NCBI GenBank assembly: GCA_025997045.1
Contig: BNUB01000086.1
Coordinates: 1-9,850, forward strand
Length of the DNA: 9,850 bases
From: Betaproteobacteria bacterium
GTDB taxonomy: Bacteria > Pseudomonadota > Gammaproteobacteria > Burkholderiales > Rhodocyclaceae
Reading direction: 5' to 3'
The notes beneath the pieces are model-generated. The model was given only the letters and a program-made list of their open reading frames with translations, made no database searches and was not told where the DNA came from. Below, one piece after another: positions 1 to 4,804 of the stretch. Position numbers and translations under genes: made by a program. Position 1 is the stretch's first letter, and each line of letters starts with the position of its first letter.

Positions 1-452
1 CGCGCCTTGGTCAATGCCTGCCCGAGCAGGTTTAGCCCTCTCCAGTTCTTCTCATCCAGGCGCAAAGGGTCATCCTCCCCCAGACCGATGCCCCAAATCA
101 GGTCGACGGGCGAAGCCTCCACCAGCAGCTTGTCGCCCGTTGCCAACAACAACGCCCGCAAATCGTCGTTTTGCGAGAACTTCAGCACATTCCCGACAAA
201 CACGATCTCTTCACGAAACTCGCTCCACCGCGCGTGCGTAAACCCCTGCACCGCACGCCCAAGGCGTTGATGCAAACGCGGCTCCGTCTCCGCCAGAATC
301 AACCGCGCCGATTCGGCATCCTCGAACAGCACCGCCTTGTAATACATCATATACTGCTCGGCGCAGCAGAATTTGAGCGTACCCTCAAAAAACGGCTTGC
401 GATTCCACTGCCCCAGGGGACTGCGGTAAAAGAAATGATATCTCTCAGCCAT
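1..452 (-). CDS. NADAR-domain (YbiA-like) N-glycosidase, 3' end cut by window edge
   Basis: The reading frame is open from 452 to the window edge and gives 150 visible residues, close to the roughly 160 of E. coli YbiA, so only the last few residues are missing. Family marks include AEQYMMYYKA (31-40), ASPVDLIWGIGL (113-124) and the C-terminal W-x-GLNLLGQAL block (137-147). NADAR proteins cleave N-glycosidic bonds. YbiA acts on unstable riboflavin-pathway intermediates, and other members remove ADP-ribose from guanine in nucleic acid; the sequence does not say which applies here. The protein looks cytosolic, with no signal or membrane segment. I chose the ATG at 450-452 because AGGAG lies 7 nt upstream. 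The ATG at 456-458 in the same frame is only 1 nt from that site. A small open frame (455-520) ends 2 nt before the start. I am confident of the family and unsure of the substrate. Confidence 0.85.
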   Translation of the reverse strand, partial: MAERYHFFYRSPLGQWNRKPFFEGTLKFCCAEQYMMYYKAVLFEDAESARLILAETEPRLHQRLGRAVQGFTHARWSEFREEIVFVGNVLKFSQNDDLRALLLATGDKLLVEASPVDLIWGIGLGEDDPLRLDEKNWRGLNLLGQALTKA

Positions 453-454
453 GT

Positions 455-520
455 TCATGCTCCTGTGTCGTCGTGCCCTTCATCCAGGCCCATTGGATAT
501 TGATTTGTTTCCTGACGCAT
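455..520 (-). CDS. Possible 21-residue leader ORF coupled to the NADAR gene
   Basis: The frame starts with ATG at 518-520, encodes MRQETNQYPMGLDEGHDDTGA spread over 21 codons, and stops at 455-457, two bases before the chosen NADAR start. An AAGGA motif lies 7 nt upstream, which is good spacing. The tight stop/start geometry would suit translational coupling. I do not recognise the peptide. It could equally be the tail of an upstream gene lost to the neighbouring IS remnant, or chance. Confidence 0.25.
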   Translation of the reverse strand: MRQETNQYPMGLDEGHDDTGA

Positions 521-639
521 GATTTTATCCTTCCAATCGAGTCGATGCGCAGTTGATCGCCCGGTTCTGCCATGAGCGCACGCCGCAACCGTGGCGAGCA
601 CCGTCATCGAGCGAACAAACCTTGCGGGCGCTGGTGTTG

Positions 640-736
640 CGGCTGGATGCCGTGCAGGCCATGCACACGCATGCATGTCGCCTTCGGTGTCCTGAAGTCG
701 GGCAAACCCTTCGACCCCGCCTTGCACGGCGCTTGA
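640..736 (+). pseudogene. 3' fragment of an IS110-family transposase
   Basis: The end of this stretch reads MHVAFGVLKSGKPFDPALHG followed by one Ala and TGA at 734-736. That matches from memory the C-terminus typical of IS110/IS1111-group (DEDD) transposases, where an A-x-R-K-L-x-H helix leads into FGVLK-x-G-x-PFDP. Just upstream, the bases around GCCATGCACACGC look like the AMRKL codons with about two bases lost, so the frame is broken. Nothing of the N-terminal RuvC-like domain is visible. This is probably a decayed IS end left beside the NADAR gene. The assignment rests on remembered family features only. Confidence 0.5.
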
Positions 737-751
737 CGGGGATAACAGTAT

Positions 752-773
752 CTACATGTCCGGGCTACTTGCT
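752..773. repeat. 22-nt extragenic repeat, copy 1
   Basis: This sequence (CTACATGTCCGGGCTACTTG plus CT) occurs again exactly at 3216-3237. Read on the minus strand it contains GTAGCCCGGA, the start of an extragenic sequence I recall as common in proteobacterial intergenic DNA. Both copies lie just downstream of a minus-strand gene. Confidence 0.7.
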
Positions 774-789
774 CTACCCACCTGACAAA

Positions 790-814
790 ATTTCCGAATC
801 GTTGATACGGAAAT
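790..814 (-). terminator. Weak terminator-like hairpin after the first GNAT gene
   Basis: ATTTCCG (790-796) and CGGAAAT (808-814) form a 7-bp inverted repeat with an 11-nt loop. Read on the minus strand it is followed by a short T-rich stretch (ATTTTGTC). It sits 27 bp beyond the GNAT stop codon, so it may terminate that transcript. It could also be a remnant of a recombination-site fold. Confidence 0.35.
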
Positions 815-821
815 CGGTACT

Positions 822-846
822 GTCTAGCTTGACCGAATGGTTAGCC
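822..846 (-). other. attC-like 5' half site at the GNAT stop codon
   Basis: Read on the minus strand, GGCTAACCATTCGGTCAAGC followed by TAGAC resembles the left half of integron attC sites (R'' core xxxTAAC, then AATTCGTTCAAGC-GAC). The stop codon of the upstream GNAT gene, TAA, lies inside the core, as is common in gene cassettes. The matching right half ending GTTRRRY is not visible downstream, so this would be a truncated or decayed site. Confidence 0.45.
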
Positions 847-1266
847 ACGAGCCGTACTCCTTTGCATTGACAAGACATCGGGGCGTGGATGAGGTGGGGT
901 CTCAACGAAACCAAGACTTGAGTACAGCGAGATGGCAACGGGATTGTCACGGTAGACGTTTAGCGTAAGTATCTCGGCACCGGGGAGATTGGCTGACTTT
1001 GCGAGCAAGAGTTGGCATAGTGTCTTGCCAAGACCGCGCCCTCGGACGTGAGGTGCGACAATGATGCGGGCGAGGCGAACAGTGTTGAGGTTCTTCTCGA
1101 CCAACTGACCAAAGCCAAGAACGTCGTCGGCGGAATTAACCAGGGAGAAACTTGAAGTGCCCTCGCCGACGAGCAGCACGGGTAACTCGGAAGCAGCGAA
1201 TGGAAACCTGAGCTGGGGACCAGCCCAGCGAGCGCAGGCATGAGCGTCGCAGACCCACGATGCCAA
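841..1266 (-). CDS. GNAT-family N-acetyltransferase, possibly lacking its native start
   Basis: This would transfer an acetyl group from acetyl-CoA to an amine; the substrate is unknown. The acetyl-CoA binding motif A is clear: LARIIVAPHVRGRGLGK (about 65-81), followed by the C-terminal NPVAISLYSSLGF signature (108-120). With the TTG at 1264-1266 as start it has 141 residues. The same frame is open upstream to 1341 and reads VTPFLRAPLPSDYDALASW, which looks like a real GNAT N-terminus, but that extension has no ATG, GTG or TTG. The true start may be lost, or translation may be coupled to the SnoaL-like gene ending at 1319, whose 3' end overlaps the extension. The stop codon falls inside an attC-like half site, which suggests integron cassette ancestry. 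I am confident of the family, not of the start. Confidence 0.75.
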   Translation of the reverse strand: MASWVCDAHACARWAGPQLRFPFAASELPVLLVGEGTSSFSLVNSADDVLGFGQLVEKNLNTVRLARIIVAPHVRGRGLGKTLCQLLLAKSANLPGAEILTLNVYRDNPVAISLYSSLGFVETPPHPRPDVLSMQRSTARG

Positions 1267-1318
1267 GGCATCGTAGTCAGATGGAAGCGGAGCGCGCAGA
1301 AATGGTGTTACGCTAACC

Positions 1319-1714
1319 TCAACGATACCGAAGCTGCGCTTCTATGGCAGCCTTGTCAATGATTGACCAGACTTGCGCGATCTTCAAATCGAGGAACTCG
1401 TAGAAGACATTTTCCGCAAAGGAGATTTGTCGACCAAGCACGCTGAGGTTGAGAAACGTCTCTTTGGGCGTGCAGTCAAAACGGAGCCGACTCGCCATGT
1501 ACGGCGGATCGACAATCAAAAGTTCAATCTTGAAAGACAGATCAGGGATCTCGGAGACATCCTTTTCCAGCATCTTGCGATAGCCGGACAAACCCAGCGG
1601 TTCGCCATTGCGTTTTACATTTTCGTGGACGAAGCGCCCAAGCGCGTTCCAGTCTCGCTGATTCAGGCAAGCGATGTAGTCTCGGTAGCTGCGGATCAGT
1701 TCGGATTTGGTCAT
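1319..1714 (-). CDS. SnoaL-like / ester cyclase family protein
   Basis: The 131-residue product matches the size of SnoaL-like (NTF2-fold) cone-shaped proteins. The pattern fits: an N-terminal helix MTKSELIRSYRDYIACLNQRD, then a bound-ligand region (GLSGYRKMLEKDV), then strands ending in NVFYEFLDLKIAQVWSI before an amphipathic tail. SnoaL-like proteins include polyketide cyclases, isomerases and many of unknown role. No function can be assigned here, and I see no signal peptide or membrane segment. I chose the ATG at 1712-1714 because it follows the attC-like core ATTAGCC directly, as in gene cassettes. An upstream ATG in the same frame would lie inside the attC-like site. The gene stops within the upstream frame of the next GNAT gene, and there is no recombination site between those two. 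Confidence 0.7.
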   Translation of the reverse strand: MTKSELIRSYRDYIACLNQRDWNALGRFVHENVKRNGEPLGLSGYRKMLEKDVSEIPDLSFKIELLIVDPPYMASRLRFDCTPKETFLNLSVLGRQISFAENVFYEFLDLKIAQVWSIIDKAAIEAQLRYR

Positions 1715-1774
1715 GGCTAATATGTGACCCATGCTGTGCTGCAAAGCGGCGTCGGTTTGAATGAATTGTCCGCC
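1715..1774 (-). other. Degenerate integron attC-like site (about 60 bp)
   Basis: On the minus strand this stretch aligns well with the classic 59-base element of the aadA1 cassette. ACAATTCATTCAAACCGACG followed by CCGCTTTGC matches the left half with few differences. The right half (GGGTCACATATTAGCC) is more decayed and ends in ATTAGCC, one base from the GTTRRRY core. The ATG of the SnoaL-like gene follows at once, which is normal cassette geometry. The upstream GNAT gene reads through the site, giving its protein a tail NSFKPTPL, a translation I associate with attC sites in chromosomal integrons. Confidence 0.6.
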
Positions 1775-2235
1775 AGCAGCGCCTTGCTCATCCTCGCGTT
1801 TGCGAGCGGGGTTCCCATGACAAGCGCCGTCTGCCGCTCATCTACCAAAAATCCATGCTTGATAAAGAACGACTCTGCCGAGAGGCTCACCTGAGCGGAT
1901 AATTGCGACAATCCGCGTCTGGCGGCAACTTCATGGAGATGCTGCATCAGCGCGCTGCCGATGCCTTGCCCGGAAAAATCCCCTGATACGAAGAAGTGAT
2001 CAATGTAACCGGACGCCTGAAGATCGGCGTAGCCCGCTATTTGACCTTCCACTGTCGCAACGAACGGACGCATGGCGATGATTTTGCTTGCCCACTTTTG
2101 CTGGTCGCAGGCGGCGGACGCCCAGGCATTGAGTTGTTCTTCCGTATAAAAGTCGCGGGCAAGCGTATGAACAGACGACATGAAGACACGTCGAAGTTCC
2201 GTCTCCTCACCGGGAATGAAATCACGAATAAGCAT
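1717..2235 (-). CDS. GNAT-family N-acetyltransferase with attC-encoded tail
   Basis: With the ATG at 2233-2235 the product has 172 residues. It carries the GNAT acetyl-CoA motif IDHFFVSGDFSGQGIGSALM (about 78-97), preceded by the strand VATVEGQIAGYADLQ and followed by the helix HLHEVAARRG and the C-terminal SAESFFIKHGF block. It should acetylate a small-molecule or protein amine, with substrate unknown. A TTG at 2266-2268 would add 11 residues; I prefer the ATG because MLIRDFIPGE is a normal GNAT beginning, though its ribosome site is weak. The natural domain ends near ARMSKALLA; the last 16 residues are read through a degenerate attC-like site, and the stop at 1717-1719 lies 3 nt from the next start. 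Neighbouring genes on the same strand fit a cassette-derived cluster. Confidence 0.8.
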   Translation of the reverse strand: MLIRDFIPGEETELRRVFMSSVHTLARDFYTEEQLNAWASAACDQQKWASKIIAMRPFVATVEGQIAGYADLQASGYIDHFFVSGDFSGQGIGSALMQHLHEVAARRGLSQLSAQVSLSAESFFIKHGFLVDERQTALVMGTPLANARMSKALLADNSFKPTPLCSTAWVTY

Positions 2236-2291
2236 GTTCTGCTGGCTGACGCTCGCAATCACGGACAAAGCGGTACAAGTTTGCCGTTGCC

Positions 2292-2371
2292 GGGAGCGCC
2301 GACGTCCCCGCCGGCGGTTTTAAGATTTTTCGTGCGGAGCCAACCCCGCCGGCGGGGACGCCGGCGCTCCC
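2292..2371. repeat. 26-bp GC-rich inverted repeat (dispersed palindrome)
   Basis: The left arm (2292-2317, beginning GGGAGCGCCG) and the right arm (2346-2371, ending GGCGCTCCC) are complementary over 26 bases with one mismatch, around a 28-nt AT-richer spacer. It lies between the PepSY-like gene and the second GNAT gene. The GCGCCGGCGTCCCCGCCGGCG core is a form I recall as multicopy in some bacterial genomes. No T run follows on the minus strand, so a mobile or dispersed palindrome is more likely than a classical terminator. Confidence 0.8.
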
Positions 2372-2407
2372 AGGCATCAGTCTGATCTTCCCGATGCCCT
2401 GCTTTCA

Positions 2408-2878
2408 TCACCTTGGCGCGCCAGTCCGGGGGTCAAGCCTCAGCTTGGTTGATTCACCATCCTTGCGAAGTTCGACCTTCAAATACCCATCGTCAAACTC
2501 GACTTCCGTGATGATGCCCAGCCCGCTGGCTTCGACGGCCTGAACAATTGCCGAGAGCGGCATCGCGTCAGTCGGTGCGATGTCATCAGAATCTGTCTTC
2601 CTTCTGCGTTTCTCCGTACCGGACTTGGGATCAATATAAAGTTTCTGGCAGGCGCCAGCATTGCAAACCTTGACCTTCCAAAAACCGTCATTTAATTCCC
2701 AAAAATCGTTATCGAACTCGCTCTCCGAAATGACCCCCAGCTTTTGTTGTTCTACCGCCTTGAGAATTTCCGAGAGCGGTTTGCTGTCTGCGGGCGGAAC
2801 GTCCCCTGCCCATGCGGACAGCGGGGTGAGCAGGAACGCGAATGCGCCCAGAGTGCGTGCGATGTGCTTGTATTTCAT
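2408..2878 (-). CDS. Secreted protein with two PepSY-like domains
   Basis: The 156-residue product starts with a signal peptide: MKYKHIAR, a hydrophobic stretch GAFAFLLTPLSA, and a likely cut after AWA at residue 24, so it should be periplasmic. The mature part has two similar halves. One spans about 28-90 (KPLSEILKAVEQQKLGVISE...LYIDPKSG) and the other about 100-156 (MPLSAIVQAVEASGLGIITE...LRLDPRTG). Each has the helix-then-beta layout and D-P-x-[ST]-G ending of PepSY-like domains. PepSY domains are linked to protease inhibition and envelope or metal-related roles, but the role here is unknown. The first half has two cysteines (72 and 77, CNAGAC) absent from the second. The start at 2876-2878 is backed by AGGAGA six bases upstream. 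A charged linker EKRRRKTDSDD joins the halves. No partner gene is evident nearby. Confidence 0.8.
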   Translation of the reverse strand: MKYKHIARTLGAFAFLLTPLSAWAGDVPPADSKPLSEILKAVEQQKLGVISESEFDNDFWELNDGFWKVKVCNAGACQKLYIDPKSGTEKRRRKTDSDDIAPTDAMPLSAIVQAVEASGLGIITEVEFDDGYLKVELRKDGESTKLRLDPRTGAPR

Positions 2879-2894
2879 ACAGTTCTCCTGATGT

Positions 2895-2975
2895 GATGTT
2901 GACTGCTAACGTCTGAATTCACCAGCCTGCGCGGTTTTTCGCGCAGATTCAGTGAATCCGGCAGCCTAACACGCC
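2895..2975. other. Imperfect hairpin upstream of the PepSY-like gene, flanked by core-like heptamers
   Basis: CTGCGCG and CGCGCAG form a 7-bp stem around GTTTTT. An outer pair, ATTCAC with GTGAAT, is separated from it by unequal bulges. Read on the minus strand, the fold is flanked by GTTAGGC and GTTAGCA, both similar to the integron GTTRRRY core, but they are in direct rather than inverted orientation, so this is not a standard attC. It lies in the 5' region of the PepSY-like gene and could be a regulatory fold or a remnant of two recombined sites. Confidence 0.35.
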
Positions 2976-3158
2976 CCTGCAACCCGAATACGCGATTTCC
3001 TGTTTAGAATTGTTTCTAATTGCAAGCACGCCTGACGCATCCTGCGAGAAACTCCGCTTGCCGTCAAAAGCGAGGCGCGTAACGACGCGACAATCTCGGC
3101 TGCGACGGGAGAAAAGCCACGTCGCTGCGCTCATCCACGCGCTCAACCATCGGGTTGC
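2976..3158. other. Intergenic stretch with no supported gene
   Basis: The 378-bp gap 2879-3256 lies between the PepSY-like gene and the efflux gene. Outside the hairpin on its left and the repeats on its right I find no reading frame with a ribosome site or recognisable product. Short open frames here read as low-complexity, arginine- and serine-rich sequence. Confidence 0.5.
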
Positions 3159-3217
3159 TGCTGGAAGGCGCTTCGCTTTTGCCGTCGCTTCGCTTCGTCG
3201 AACCCCGCTGCCACCCT
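3159..3217 (+). repeat. 59-bp inverted repeat, left copy
   Basis: The sequence runs TGCTGGAAGGCGCTTCGC through CCGCTGCCACCCT and is repeated in inverted orientation at 3646-3704 with 57 of 59 positions identical. The two copies bracket the efflux gene. The CCACCCTAC/GTAGGGTGG end resembles extragenic elements I recall as common between genes of proteobacteria. Confidence 0.85.
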
Positions 3218-3237
3218 ACATGTCCGGGCTACTTGCT
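3216..3237. repeat. 22-nt extragenic repeat, copy 2
   Basis: This is an exact second copy of the sequence at 752-773. It overlaps the end of the left 59-bp repeat by two bases and lies 19 bp beyond the efflux gene stop codon. Confidence 0.7.
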
Positions 3238-3256
3238 TTGTCTAAACTACTCATCA

Positions 3257-3589
3257 TCAATGGGCGCTGACCTTTGATAGCAGGTTAAGCACCGTAACTC
3301 CGCTGACTATAAGTCCCATACCGACAAACGCCCAAAAGTCTAGCTTTTGCCCATAAAATATCCATGCAATAGCCGTCACAAGCACGATTCCGAGTCCCGC
3401 CCAGACGGCATATGCAACGCCTACCGGAATAGACCTGAGCGCGAGAGATAGAAAGTAGAAAGCAAGTGCATAACCAGCGACAACAACAACTGATGGAACC
3501 AGCTTTGTGAATCCGCTGCTAGACTTCAATGCGGATGTTGCGACTACCTCGCCGAATATTGCAATAGCCAAGAACAGCCAATTTTTCAT
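3257..3589 (-). CDS. Small multidrug resistance (SMR) efflux protein, EmrE/Qac type
   Basis: The 110-residue product has the size and four-helix plan of SMR proton antiporters, which work as antiparallel dimers in the inner membrane and export cationic drugs and biocides. Key positions match EmrE: Glu14 ([14 protein letters not shown]), Tyr40, Tyr60 and Trp63 (YAVWAGLG). Predicted helices lie at about 4-21, 31-50, 57-77 and 86-104. The ATG at 3587-3589 follows GAGGAGTT with suitable spacing; an in-frame extension upstream to 3733 is read through repeat DNA and is unlikely to be used. The substrate cannot be read from the sequence. EmrE/Qac type is favoured over Gdx/SugE (guanidinium exporter) because of the YAVWAGLG motif. 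The gene sits between the two arms of a 59-bp inverted repeat and 178 bp from a group II intron, so it may be mobile or acquired. Confidence 0.9.
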   Translation of the reverse strand: MKNWLFLAIAIFGEVVATSALKSSSGFTKLVPSVVVVAGYALAFYFLSLALRSIPVGVAYAVWAGLGIVLVTAIAWIFYGQKLDFWAFVGMGLIVSGVTVLNLLSKVSAH

Positions 3590-3645
3590 TGCACAACTCC
3601 TCGTGTTGTGAAGCCAGCGTAGCAAGCGTAGCACGGATATCGTGC

Positions 3646-3704
3646 AGGGTGGCAGCGGGGTTCGACGAAGCGAAGCGACGGCAAAAGCGCAGCGCCTTCC
3701 ACCA
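3646..3704 (-). repeat. 59-bp inverted repeat, right copy
   Basis: This is the inverted partner of 3159-3217, with two mismatches. It lies in the region upstream of the efflux gene start. The arms are 428 bp apart and hold only the efflux gene and its ribosome site. Confidence 0.85.
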
Positions 3705-3767
3705 TTCGGCGGTTCATCGCGCACCATCGCCATTTGTCGACGCTTGGCGGGATAACGCTACGCTCAT

Positions 3768-4476
3768 GTGCGCCGTGAAAGGCGCTGTTTTTCAGCGGGT
3801 GCGAACCCCGCCCGGCAACTTTCGCTCCAGCCGGTAGCAACCGGAGCAGTCGTGGAGGTAACGAAGCGGCTGAAGCCTTCGGTGTAGAGGGTTCTGTAAA
3901 GGGACTCGGCGAACATGCAGGCCGTAACGTGAGTGAACGCTGAGCAGGCCTCGAAAAGCGTAATGCGGAAGCTGACCCTGCATGAGCAAGGGGAAAGCTG
4001 ACACTGTAAGGGAAGCGAACGAAACAAGCGCCTTGCAGTTACGCCGGGGTAGTGGCGACGGCATGTATGAAAGAGGAAGACAGACGCAACACGGGAAGCC
4101 GGCGAAGTCGTGGGCAAGCTGAACCGGAAATTAACCGGCTGGGCGAATTATTTCTGCCTTGGGTCGGTATCCCCGGCGTATCAAGCGATCAATGCCCACG
4201 CCACACGTCGGCTGCGCCAGTGGTTATGCAAGAAACACAAGGTTCAGAGCACGGGGAAGCGTTACCCGGATCAATACCTGTACGAAAAGTTGGGATTGAT
4301 GGATGTGCGGAAAAGAACCCATAACCTTCCGTGGGCGAAAGCATGATTCTGTCCGAGAGCCAGATGCGGGAGAACCGCACGTCCGGTTCGATGAGCGGGA
4401 TGTGGAAACGGAGTCATGGTTCAACTATTGAGGCACCGACAGACGAAAGGGTCGGAAACAGACATGTTGAACCTAC
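3768..4476 (+). mobile_element. Group II intron with internally deleted maturase gene
   Basis: The 5' end GTGCGCC fits the bacterial GUGYG rule. The seven bases just before it, CGCTCAT (IBS1), can pair with GTGAGTG at 3929-3935 (candidate EBS1) using two G-U pairs, which supports the boundary. A typical domain V lies at 4357-4389, with the AGC triad in GAGCC, a TGCGG/CCGCA stem and closing GGTTC. A candidate domain VI is closed by GGTTCAAC with GTTGAACC and ends CCTAC at 4476; an alternative 3' end is near 4498. Complete relatives are about 2 kb; this one is about 0.7 kb because most of the maturase is gone. It is inserted in an extragenic repeat type (GGCGGGATAACGCTACGCTC), not in a gene. 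It could still splice or move with a maturase supplied in trans. Confidence 0.85.
4063..4346 (+). pseudogene. Group II intron reverse transcriptase/maturase remnant
   Basis: The 3' part (about 4101-4346) encodes the maturase domain X end: VVGKLNRKLTGWANYFCLG, then HATRRLRQWLCKKHKV, then YPDQYLYEKLGL and the usual ending NLPWAKA. An ATG at 4063 begins MYERGRQTQHGKPAK, which looks like the protein's N-terminus in a different frame. The seven reverse transcriptase blocks, including the YADD active site, are missing. The simplest reading is one internal deletion joining the first 15 or so codons to the last 80, with a frame change at the joint. No active reverse transcriptase can be made from it. 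Confidence 0.8.
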
Positions 4477-4549
4477 AACCACCGCGCCACATCTCGACTC
4501 TACCCACCCTGCAAAGAATATCCACGCTACAAGCCTTTATTTGATCAGG
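4477..4549. other. Short intergenic stretch after the intron
   Basis: No gene is visible. CTACCCACCCTGC near 4499-4512 resembles the other half of the extragenic repeat in which the intron sits, so it may be the displaced 3' exon side. If so, the intron 3' end would be nearer 4498 than 4476. Confidence 0.35.
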
Positions 4550-4553
4550 AGTG

Positions 4554-4633
4554 AGGTGGCGCCGGATTCGAACCGGATCATAGTTTGACACTTGATGGCT
4601 CAATCTAACCATTCCCATTGGAAACAACCACCT
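4554..4633 (-). other. tRNA-like cloverleaf, not a canonical tRNA
   Basis: On the minus strand a 7-bp acceptor-like stem (AGGTGGT with GCCACCT) lies within a 10-bp perfect inverted repeat at 4550-4559 and 4628-4637. It encloses a T-arm-like hairpin, CCGG-TTCGAAT-CCGG, which carries the exact GGTTCGAATCC box of tRNA genes. Two further hairpins fit between them: TTCC/GGAA, and ATGGTT/AGCCAT with loop AGATTG. The D-loop and a 7-nt anticodon loop are not normal, one T-stem pair fails, and no CCA is encoded. It may be a degenerate tRNA, an attachment-site remnant or an unrelated structured element. Confidence 0.4.
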
Positions 4634-4663
4634 CACTTCGTAACTTAGCCCAAAGAGCGCCAC

Positions 4664-4804
4664 ATGTCCACCCACATCGTCATCGACATCACCACCGACC
4701 CGATCATCAACGCCCTCAGCCGTTTAATGGCGCATGCAGTTCGCGGGAGAATACGCTTTCATCACGCTGGAGACCTGTTGATGCCAGTGCTGAAACTTCT
4801 CTGA
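4664..4804 (+). pseudogene. Probable 5' fragment of a truncated plus-strand gene
   Basis: ATG at 4664 follows GAG with 6-nt spacing and opens a frame reading MSTHIVIDITTDPIINALSR, with strong codon periodicity (third positions mostly C). The coding look stops near 4726, where the frame runs into the 3' end of the opposite-strand TPR-like gene; the stop at 4802-4804 is then incidental. The beginning resembles the N-termini of Mu-like phage virion morphogenesis proteins (a beta strand then an x-ALxRL helix), but this is only a resemblance. The rest of the gene appears lost at a rearrangement joint. Confidence 0.3.

Noticed and set aside
1300..1330. GTTAGC next to GTAAC as an attC site between the SnoaL-like and GNAT genes
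   Set aside because: No 60-bp paired arms surround it; the heptamer alone is too common to count.
1373..1720. 115-codon plus-strand frame opposite the SnoaL-like gene
   Set aside because: Though it has few odd residues, the minus frame has family pattern and cassette-style start; no ribosome site was seen for the plus frame.
1996..2385. 129-codon plus-strand frame across GNAT and palindrome
   Set aside because: It is antisense to the GNAT gene and ends in repeat DNA with no start signals.
2949..3146. 65-codon minus-strand frame in the repeat-rich gap
   Set aside because: Ser/Arg-rich with no recognisable pattern and no ribosome site; treated as intergenic.
3590..3733. N-terminal extension of the SMR protein
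   Set aside because: It is read through the 59-bp repeat, and the ATG at 3589 with GAGGAG upstream gives the exact family length and Glu14 position.
4554..4633. Functional tRNA gene
   Set aside because: The T-arm is convincing but the anticodon and D-loops are not canonical, so it is listed only as tRNA-like.
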